Origin: Spirulina sp034932185
GTDB taxonomy: Bacteria > Cyanobacteriota > Cyanobacteriia > Cyanobacteriales > Spirulinaceae
NCBI RefSeq assembly: GCF_034932185.1
Contig: NZ_JAYGHW010000090.1
Coordinates: 124,001 to 188,000 of the forward strand
Length of the DNA stretch: 64,000 bases
Direction of reading: 5' to 3'
Part shown: one piece after another, positions 26,388-33,427 of the stretch
Layout: every line of letters starts with the position of its first letter
Numbering within the stretch: position 1 is the first letter of the stretch
Position numbers and translations under genes: made by a program
The notes under the pieces: model-generated
What the model saw: only the letters and a program-made list of their open reading frames with translations
Told to the model about the DNA's origin: nothing
Database searches by the model: none

Positions 26388-27374
26388 ATGAGCGATCGCA
26401 CCTTGTCTGAACTCTCAAAAGAAGAACTCATCCAAGAAGTAGAGCGGCTCAGGCAAGAATCAGAGCATCTCAACAAAGTTAAGCTGGCCTTTGATGCCCA
26501 GGATCAACTGGTGCGATCGCTCGTTTCCATGGGCAGAGCCGCCACAGGTCGCCTGATGCTGCGCTCCATGCTCCTGCAAACGATCAAAGTTTCCGTCAAA
26601 CTCACATCCGCTGAAGAAAGTAGCCTCTTCCTCCTCGATGGGAACGGTGCTGTCACCGAAAGCATCCTCGCACGGGGGGCAACCATCCGTGAACAGCGAG
26701 ACGATCTGATTGGTAAAGTCCTCAACGATGGCCTTGCCGGTTGGGTCGTCCGCCATCGCCAAACGGGCCGCATCGACGACACCCGCACCGATGAACGGTG
26801 GATGACCCTCCCCAACCAACCCTACATCGTCGGCTCCGCCCTCTGCGTCCCCATCCTGCGGGGTAAAGTCCTCCTTGGCATCCTCACTCTCACCCACCCC
26901 GAACCCCAACATTTCACCCCCGCCCTCGCGGAATTAATGGAAATGTGCGCCACCCAAATGGCCCTAGCCCTGGACAATGCCCGGCTCTATATGTTGGAGC
27001 ATCAAAAGCAGGAGAACAAAGGCGGCAATGAGCAAAACCCAGAGGATGAAGGCAAAGACCTCTCCCAAACGGGAATTTTCATCATTGCCGACAGTGGTAA
27101 GTTCCTCTACGCCAACCCCAGAGTAGCCCAGATTTTCGGCTATGAGTTTGGGGAGTTGGTGATTTTAGAATCAATTTTAAAGTTGGTGGCAACGGTAAAC
27201 TATCACCAAGTTGCCGAACAGATGCAGCAATGTTTCCAAGGGTTTAACCCCGTGTTAGCCTGCCAATTCCAAGGCCAGCGCAAGGATCGCCGCCTCGTCA
27301 GCGTGGAAGCCTACGGCACGCGCACGAAGTTCTATGGGAAGTATGTGATTATTGGGGTTTTGAGTTTGGCGTAA
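26388..27374 (+). CDS. GAF-PAS sensor protein without output domain
   Basis: 328 residues. An N-terminal coiled coil (SKEELIQEVERLRQESEHLN) is followed by a GAF domain (about 45-205; SAEESSLFLLDGNGAV, GLAGWVVRHRQTGRI, CVPILRGKVLLGILTLTHP), an acidic linker, and a C-terminal PAS-like domain (about 225-328; GIFIIADSGKFLYANPRVAQIFGYE). No histidine-kinase, cyclase or HTH domain is present, so it probably signals by protein contact. No chromophore cysteine is evident in the GAF part. The gene lies at the edge of an accessory block. Confidence 0.75.
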   Translation: MSDRTLSELSKEELIQEVERLRQESEHLNKVKLAFDAQDQLVRSLVSMGRAATGRLMLRSMLLQTIKVSVKLTSAEESSLFLLDGNGAVTESILARGATIREQRDDLIGKVLNDGLAGWVVRHRQTGRIDDTRTDERWMTLPNQPYIVGSALCVPILRGKVLLGILTLTHPEPQHFTPALAELMEMCATQMALALDNARLYMLEHQKQENKGGNEQNPEDEGKDLSQTGIFIIADSGKFLYANPRVAQIFGYEFGELVILESILKLVATVNYHQVAEQMQQCFQGFNPVLACQFQGQRKDRRLVSVEAYGTRTKFYGKYVIIGVLSLA

Positions 27375-27448
27375 GGGCGATCGCATTTCTCAAAGTCACG
27401 CAAAAAACACCGCTTAAAAAAGGGAGCTATTGGATAATGCCCTGCTCT

Positions 27449-27958
27449 TTAGCAAGGGCATCGTTGAGAACAGAAAGCGATAGGCGCAAGGATGGTAAAT
27501 TCCAAATATTTGATAATGGGTTTTATTAGTACCTTTTCAATATCGTCCTTTAGCGGTGCTAGCCACTCGTCTTTATGGTGTTTAATAATCAGGATGAGAC
27601 GAAAACTCGTTTTTTCAAGATCTATATTATTGAAGAATTCAGGATTTTCAGTGAATGGATCATGACGCTTTGATTTAATCGCAATACACAAAAAGAGCGT
27701 ATTAAAAAGCTTTTCTTTGATTTCTTGAATGAAATGATCAAAATTTGGCTGAGTCGTGGGTTTTGGTGAACTGGATTTTGCTTCAATAATCCACACCATG
27801 GGCTGATCTTTTTTGTTGACACGATAGAGCAAAAATTCAGCTATTTTGACATCTTTTTGAATCTTTTTGTAGATTTTACTTTTTTCAATATGGAAGCAGT
27901 AACCCTCTGGATAGGGGCCAAAAGTCATGCCAGATTCAATGATCGGTTCTGTGGTCAT
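27449..27958 (-). CDS. putative PD-(D/E)xK nuclease-like protein, partner of an ABC-type ATPase
   Basis: 169 residues. The centre reads VKIAEFLLYRVNKKDQPMVWIIEAKSSSP: E41, then E59-A-K61 on a predicted strand, the E...ExK arrangement of PD-(D/E)xK nucleases. The C-terminal half is a basic, mixed alpha/beta region with no motif I know. The start overlaps the stop of the upstream ATPase gene by four bases (ATGA), so the two are co-translated. Probable effector of the pair; the nuclease call rests on one motif and context. Confidence 0.5.
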   Translation of the reverse strand: MTTEPIIESGMTFGPYPEGYCFHIEKSKIYKKIQKDVKIAEFLLYRVNKKDQPMVWIIEAKSSSPKPTTQPNFDHFIQEIKEKLFNTLFLCIAIKSKRHDPFTENPEFFNNIDLEKTSFRLILIIKHHKDEWLAPLKDDIEKVLIKPIIKYLEFTILAPIAFCSQRCPC

Positions 27959-28983
27959 TCTAGGACAAGTTTCACTTCTTCTCGGTAGAGGCGGATCGAT
28001 TCGTCAATAATGGGATTCGTGGGTAAGCCCTCCCTTAAGTTGGCAATATCCCACTGCTCACCGCTGCTAGACTCGTCAGCAGAAAGGATCACAATGGATA
28101 GATTTTGCCGCTGCTGGGCCGCAAGATATAGTTTTTTGATCACAAAGTAGGAGTGACTCGCAAGAAAAAATTGAATACCGACTTCTGCCAACATGACAAT
28201 AATATCAAGGAATTGAGAAATTGCGATGGGATGTAATGCTGATTCTGGTTCATCGATAAAGACAATCGATTGGGGATCAAGATAACGATTGCCCAGCAGA
28301 GTATCTAAGATGGCAATTTTCTTAATGCCTTCTGCGGTGACACCAATGGCAAATTTTTGATTCCCTTTTTTAAATTGCCAACGTCCTGATTTTTGATCAT
28401 ACTCCACTCTGCCATCAAGCATATCTTTAAGTTGGGCGCGGGAATGAGCAAATTCTTGATAATTTTTGCCTCTCATTCTAGGTTGTTGCAGAGCGCGGGC
28501 TAGGTCTAAATAGGTATCATCAAATCCAAAGGTTTTATAGATGTCACGGGATTGTAAAATATTTTGATGTAGGGATAAAACTTCCTTAGTAGGTAAATAA
28601 ATCGAGTTACTGTTGCGGCTAGGGATGTGATTTTCTAATTTAGAAATATTTCTGGTGGTATCTTTGCCAAATTCATAGAAAAATAGGCAATCATCAAGAC
28701 AGAATTTAAACCGTAAAGGAAGATCAGCCCCTTTGCTCACTAAATCACCAATTTTTTCAGCTTCAAATGTCCAATACAGCTTATCGGCTAAAATTTCCGC
28801 TGCGGTGCGAGGCTCGTGACCTCGCTGGTAGGCTTCGACAGTTCGCATGGCACTGTAGAGGGATTTTAGCAAGATGGTTTTGCCCGTGCCGTTGCGACCA
28901 ATGATCAGGTTGATCTGGCCGAGATTGTTACATTCAAGTTGATGAATGGGGCCAAAGTTTCTGAGTTCAATATTGTTTAACAT
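27955..28983 (-). CDS. AAA/ABC-type ATPase of a two-gene defence-like module
   Basis: 342 residues. MLNNIELRNFGPIHQLECNN is the beta-rich start of SMC/OLD-like ATPases. Walker A is GRNGTGKT at 29-36, a signature-like segment is GVTAEGIKKIAIL at about 214-226, Walker B is IVFIDEPESALHP at 240-252, and the H-loop is LASHS with H277. There is no long coiled coil, so it is a compact OLD-, PtuA- or AriA-like ATPase, not a DNA-repair SMC protein. Such ATPases sense or hold an effector in several phage-defence systems. The effector candidate is the overlapping downstream gene. Which known system it matches, if any, is open. Confidence 0.75.
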   Translation of the reverse strand: MLNNIELRNFGPIHQLECNNLGQINLIIGRNGTGKTILLKSLYSAMRTVEAYQRGHEPRTAAEILADKLYWTFEAEKIGDLVSKGADLPLRFKFCLDDCLFFYEFGKDTTRNISKLENHIPSRNSNSIYLPTKEVLSLHQNILQSRDIYKTFGFDDTYLDLARALQQPRMRGKNYQEFAHSRAQLKDMLDGRVEYDQKSGRWQFKKGNQKFAIGVTAEGIKKIAILDTLLGNRYLDPQSIVFIDEPESALHPIAISQFLDIIVMLAEVGIQFFLASHSYFVIKKLYLAAQQRQNLSIVILSADESSSGEQWDIANLREGLPTNPIIDESIRLYREEVKLVLE

Positions 28984-29565
28984 CGATGATCCTCAAAGGC
29001 TTGGCGACTCAGTTTTATTGGGTCTTCAGAAAATTTGGGAAAGTTGACTCGACTGGATACCAGAAATTTTACAACTTTTACCGATTCAGATCTAATGATA
29101 GCCTACTGCCAAGAGCAATTCTCATTTTAGAACGTATGTCCTAGATTCATGAAATTCTGAAGCTTTCGATCCCGATTCTTTGGACAGCAGAATGGGAGTT
29201 TCGGGCGATTAAAGTGTTCAAAAACAAGTGCTTCAGCGAAGACCATGCTCATAATGAGAATTGCTGCACTGCCAAACCCCGTGAGGCCGGCGCAACCCCT
29301 AGCCTCCCTTTTTTGCAAGGTAGGTTAGAAAATAAGCTAGACTAACACAACCCATCCCTGGGGATCGGGTGTAGCGACTAGCGCCGGGATGTTTGGCCTC
29401 AACCCAACCGCCACGGGTCAAACCTGGGGCGATCGCCCTCCTCTCTATGGTCTCATCAAACGAAACTTACTCTACATTTAGTGTTTTTTTCTAAAAAATG
29501 CGTTGTAAACGCCAGATATAGCGTAGGATTAAAATCCGCATTGCTATCGAGGGAGTTGACGCATC
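28984..29565. other. intergenic region upstream of the CyRepA1 gene
   Basis: About 580 bases between the ATPase gene and the divergent replication-protein gene. A 63-codon frame on the minus strand (29127-29318) has no recognisable family and could be a remnant. No iterons, tRNA or clear att-like repeat was found. Promoters for both genes must lie here. Confidence 0.4.
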
Positions 29566-32500
29566 ATGAATCACCTACAAGAATGGGCCGCTAGTGGGGT
29601 TGATGCTGAATTAACGGGACTAAATGTCCGTCCCCTCGCGGGTAGCAGTTCCTACGATTATCTCCTGTATGCGGAAACGCTGCCCCGCCGCAATGATGGC
29701 CGACTGCGCGATCGCATCCTCAGCCGCTATCAACACATTGAGGAAGGGGGCTGGTGGTGTTCGGGGATTGACCTACTCACGGGGAAAGAGGATCTATGGG
29801 GCTGTTTTAAACCCGTTGCGCCTCGGAAAACGGCGGATCAGCGCAAGGTGATTAAATATGAACATCCCCCCCAAGCGGAAACCGGCGTATTTGCGCTGCG
29901 GGTTCCCCATCGCCTCGCCGAAGGGATCGCCCAGCGCTATGATCAGCCCTACGATCCCCCCTCCCAGGACGCTGTTGGCGTAGCCTCTCCAACGGAGAAT
30001 GGTTTTTGGCAATGGTTGGCGGCTCATCCGGAAATTCCCCTCTGTTTAACCGAAGGGGCCAAAAAAGCGGGGGCCTTGCTCACCGCTGGGTTTGCGGCCA
30101 TTGCCCTGCCGGGGGTGAATGGCGGCTATCGCACGCCCCGCAATGCAGCGGGGGAACGGATCGGGCGATCGCGCCTCATTCCCCAACTCGCCCATTTAGC
30201 CCAAAATCGCCCCATCTACATCGTTTTCGACCAAGACCGCAAACCGAAAACGATCCAAGCGGTGAATGGGGCGATTCGCCAAACCGCCTATCTATTGCGG
30301 CAACAAAATTGTGAGGTGCGGGTGGTGACTTGGGATCATCATCAGGGTAAAGGGGTGGATGATTTGATTGCCCAAGGGGGGATCGCCGCTTTTGAGGCCG
30401 CCTATGGCCAAGCTTTGCCCTTTGAAAGTTGGAAGGCGACGACGTTCACCCAACTCACATACCCCGCCCAGATTACCCTGAATGATCGCTATCTGCCCCC
30501 CCTGGCCATCCCCCCCGAAGCGCGGCTGATCGGCTTGAAATCCCCCAAGGGGACGGGGAAAACCCAGCTTTTGGAAAGGATTGTCAAGGAGGCGATCGCC
30601 CAACAAAAATGGGTACTGGTGATCGGTCATCGGGTGCGCCTCGTCGAAGCCCTCTGTCAACGGTTCGGCCTCCAATACAGTGGGGTAGTGGGTAGTGGGG
30701 TAGTGGGTAGTGGGGTAGTGGGTAGTGGGGTAGTGGGTAGTGGGGTAGTGGGTAGTGGGGTAGTGGTTAGTGGGGTAGTGGGTAGTGGGGTAGTGGGTAG
30801 TGGGGTAGTGGGTAGTGGGGTAGTGGATAGCAAGAAAACCCAACTAACCCCTAACCCCTCATCACTAACCCCTAACCTCGGTTATGGCCTTTGTATTGAT
30901 TCCCTCCACCCCAACGCCAGAGCCAGCTTTAACGCCGCCGATTGGCGCGATGGTGTGGTGATCCTTGATGAAGTGGAGCAAGTCCTCTGGCATGGCCTCA
31001 ACTCCAGCACCTGCCAAGGCAACCGCGTCGCGATTTTAAAATCTCTCAAAACCTTGATGCAGAACGTGTTAGGGGGTCAGGGTCAAGTTTATGTGGCGGA
31101 TGCGGATCTTAGTGATGTGTCTCTGGATTACCTGATGGCCCTAGCGGGGGTGGAACTGACCCCCTGGATTGTCGAAAACCATTGGCAACCCACCACGGAA
31201 GCCTGGCAAGTCCACCATTACCCCGACCCCAACCCCGATCGCCTCCTGGGGGATTTAGAGGAACATATCCGCCATGGGGGCCGGCCTTTTGTCTGCCTTT
31301 CGGCCCAAAAGGTGAAAAGTCAATGGGGAACGTCCAACTTGGAGTCTTATTTACGGCAACAGTTCCCGGATTTGAACATTCTTCGCCTTGATTCTGAATC
31401 CTTGGCCGATGCCACCCATCCAGCGGCAACGGCTATGGGGGATCTCGATCAGGTGCTGGCTCAATATGATGTGGTGTTGACTAGCCCCTGTTTAGAAACG
31501 GGGGTGAGTATTGATTTGCGGGGACATTTTACGTCGGTGTGGGCGATCGCCCAAGGCGTGCAGGCGGAAAACTCCGTCCGTCAGGCCCTGAGCCGGGTGC
31601 GGGAAAATTTGCCCCGTTATCTTTGGGTGGCTCCCTTTGGGTTTAATACCGTTGGCAATGGTTCCACCTCCATTGCCTCATTGCTGGATTCGGGCCAACG
31701 GCTTACCCAGGTGAATATTCGCCTCCTGCAACAGTCGGATCTGATGACGTTGGATGATGTGGAAACGGGATTTCAGGCGGAATCGCTGCTCTGTTGGGCG
31801 CAATTCGCGGTGCGGGTCAATGCGGCCATGGCTCACTATCGGGATCAAGTCTTACTCGGCCTGCAACGGGAGGGCCATCACATCCTCCCCATGGCGGAGG
31901 CGGTAGCCCTCGCTCCCTCTGTTGAGGTGGAGGAATCTCCTTCCTTAGGGGCGGCCATTGCAGAGGTGCGCGATCGCAACTATAGCGAGGAATGTGAGGC
32001 GATCGCCGCCGCCGCTGATCTCACAGAAGCGGACTACAAACCCCTCAAAAAACAACTGGTCAAAACCCCCGAACAACGCCGCCAAGTCCGCAAGTATGAT
32101 CTAGCCCAACGGTACGGCCTAACCGTTACGCCGGAATTGGTGGAGCGAGATGATCAGGATTGGTATCCGCAACTGCGCTTGCATTATTACTTGACCGTAG
32201 GCCGCGCCCATCTCACGGAACGGGATGCTCAGTTAGCCCAAGCGATGATTTTGCAGGGGGATGGGGCAATTTTTGCCCCGGATTTTAACCGCTCGCAATT
32301 GGGGGCGAAAATTGGGGTGTTGGATCTGTTGGGGATTGGGCGGTTACTGGCTCAAGGCGATCGCTTATTACGCAATACGGATCCGGATTTGGTGGCGATG
32401 CAGGGGGTGGCGATCGCCAACCGCACCTTTATTAAAGCCGCCCTCGGCATTGGCATCCCCAAAAATGCCAGCCCGATTTTAATTATCCGCCGCTGTTTAG

Positions 32501-32754
32501 AAAAATTGGGCTATGGCGTGAATTGTGTCAAATGCGAGGGGGTGTTAATCCCTGGCAAAACCAAACGCAGCCGCACCAAACGCATCCGGGTTTACCAAAT
32601 TGCAGCCCCCCAAGATAGCCGAGGTGCAGTCTTCACCACCTGGTTACAACGGGATACAGTACCCCCAGAAGGGATCAGCGGGGAAGCCCAGAGCCAAAAT
32701 GATGGCGTGATTGATCTCCCTCAACCCTATGAACAATTAAGCCTGTTTGCTTAG
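29566..32754 (+). CDS. CyRepA1-family plasmid replication protein with primase/helicase-like domains
   Basis: 1062 residues. The N-terminal DUF3854/TOPRIM-like primase region includes PLCLTEGAKKAGALLTAGFA, then VNGGYRTP and YIVFDQDRKPKT, whose DxD fits a metal site. A helicase-like region has Walker A SPKGTGKT at about 326-333 and a DEAD-like VILDEVEQV at about 465-473. Later motifs such as TSPCLETGVSIDLRG and NSVRQALSRVREN fit superfamily-2 helicase motifs. Known relatives replicate small cyanobacterial plasmids, but copies on chromosomes are common. Ten 15-base repeats insert (SGVVG)10 at residues 372-421, between Walker A and the DE motif. It lies between two defence-like modules, as part of an integrated plasmid-like element or hotspot. 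Confidence 0.8.
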   Translation: MNHLQEWAASGVDAELTGLNVRPLAGSSSYDYLLYAETLPRRNDGRLRDRILSRYQHIEEGGWWCSGIDLLTGKEDLWGCFKPVAPRKTADQRKVIKYEHPPQAETGVFALRVPHRLAEGIAQRYDQPYDPPSQDAVGVASPTENGFWQWLAAHPEIPLCLTEGAKKAGALLTAGFAAIALPGVNGGYRTPRNAAGERIGRSRLIPQLAHLAQNRPIYIVFDQDRKPKTIQAVNGAIRQTAYLLRQQNCEVRVVTWDHHQGKGVDDLIAQGGIAAFEAAYGQALPFESWKATTFTQLTYPAQITLNDRYLPPLAIPPEARLIGLKSPKGTGKTQLLERIVKEAIAQQKWVLVIGHRVRLVEALCQRFGLQYSGVVGSGVVGSGVVGSGVVGSGVVGSGVVVSGVVGSGVVGSGVVGSGVVDSKKTQLTPNPSSLTPNLGYGLCIDSLHPNARASFNAADWRDGVVILDEVEQVLWHGLNSSTCQGNRVAILKSLKTLMQNVLGGQGQVYVADADLSDVSLDYLMALAGVELTPWIVENHWQPTTEAWQVHHYPDPNPDRLLGDLEEHIRHGGRPFVCLSAQKVKSQWGTSNLESYLRQQFPDLNILRLDSESLADATHPAATAMGDLDQVLAQYDVVLTSPCLETGVSIDLRGHFTSVWAIAQGVQAENSVRQALSRVRENLPRYLWVAPFGFNTVGNGSTSIASLLDSGQRLTQVNIRLLQQSDLMTLDDVETGFQAESLLCWAQFAVRVNAAMAHYRDQVLLGLQREGHHILPMAEAVALAPSVEVEESPSLGAAIAEVRDRNYSEECEAIAAAADLTEADYKPLKKQLVKTPEQRRQVRKYDLAQRYGLTVTPELVERDDQDWYPQLRLHYYLTVGRAHLTERDAQLAQAMILQGDGAIFAPDFNRSQLGAKIGVLDLLGIGRLLAQGDRLLRNTDPDLVAMQGVAIANRTFIKAALGIGIPKNASPILIIRRCLEKLGYGVNCVKCEGVLIPGKTKRSRTKRIRVYQIAAPQDSRGAVFTTWLQRDTVPPEGISGEAQSQNDGVIDLPQPYEQLSLFA
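30679..30828. repeat. ten in-frame 15-base tandem repeats inside the CyRepA1 gene
   Basis: Unit AGTGGGGTAGTGGGT, ten copies. The sixth copy has one change (SGVVV) and the tenth ends GAT. Each unit is a 7-mer plus an 8-mer of the AGTGGGG type, like the low-complexity heptamers found between other genes here. The 15-base period keeps the reading frame. Confidence 0.95.
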
Positions 32755-32926
32755 AGCGATCCTCCTCTCGTGATCACTGGCATAGCAATCCTCAAAAAAC
32801 TCTGATTTTTGTTAAATTATAGGAATTTTGGAGCCATGGGGTACAGAGATGCCCCTCAATCCCCTGTGGAGATGCACCTTCGGCGCAAAAAAGGGGAAGT
32901 AAAGTTCCCATGAATCGCGAAAACGC

Positions 32927-32932
32927 TATAAT
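32927..32932 (+). promoter_or_regulatory. possible -10 element for the HEPN-like/KGGVGR operon
   Basis: TATAAT, a perfect -10 consensus, lies 46 bases before the ATG of the HEPN-like gene. The expected -35 position (about 32903-32909) has no good match, so an activator may be needed. Confidence 0.4.
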
Positions 32933-32977
32933 TATAAAAGCTTATGGCTTCTTGCGTTTGTAGTATCTGGGTAGGCT

Positions 32978-33427
32978 ATGGAAGATTTTGCTGTTGTATG
33001 CTTGGAAAGAAAAAAAGACGCTGAAGTTTTACTGAAGCTAAAAGATCACAATATAGCAGCTTTACATTTAGGAGGCATCAGTATTGAGTGTCGTCTCAAG
33101 GCATTGCTCACTGTCTATCATCAAATTAGTGAATGGAATCAAAAGAGTCGTAGAGAAAAAGACTCTATGTTTGATCAGCAGATAAAAAATCCAGAACATG
33201 GTTTAATAACAGCCCTACGCCATATGCCACACTTATACCAATTAGCAAAGTCTAATAGACAATTCCTAGAGCATCTAAGCCGCATTAGTCACCCTCTCGG
33301 TGCAAGCAACGTTGATTATATCGGTTTACGGTATATAGCTCAGGCATCATCTGTTCAGCGAGATGAGTGGAAAAAGAGCTTTGACTATGTTCATGGTTGG
33401 CTAGAAAAGAATGAGGTGAATATATAA
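32978..33427 (+). CDS. HEPN-like small protein coupled to a KGGVGR ATPase
   Basis: 149 residues, all-helical in appearance. HNIAALHLGGISIECRLKALL near residues 27-47 resembles the second helix of HEPN/MNT-type HEPN proteins (A..HLGG..IE.RLKALL), and the C-terminal RDEWKKSFDYVHGWLEKN resembles the closing helix. The only RX4H is R-Q-F-L-E-H at about 94-99, not in the usual position, so catalysis is uncertain. Its TAA stop shares its last base with the next ATG (TAATG), so it is translationally coupled to the ATPase gene. Confidence 0.5.
   Translation: MEDFAVVCLERKKDAEVLLKLKDHNIAALHLGGISIECRLKALLTVYHQISEWNQKSRREKDSMFDQQIKNPEHGLITALRHMPHLYQLAKSNRQFLEHLSRISHPLGASNVDYIGLRYIAQASSVQRDEWKKSFDYVHGWLEKNEVNI

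Noticed and set aside
29127..29318. 63-codon minus-strand frame that could be a transposase remnant
   Set aside because: No catalytic motif, inverted repeats or target duplication could be seen; not listed as a gene.
30292..30843. 183-codon frame on the minus strand with YPTTH repeats
   Set aside because: It is the antisense of the 15-base repeats inside CyRepA1; its repeated peptide is a by-product of the repeat period.
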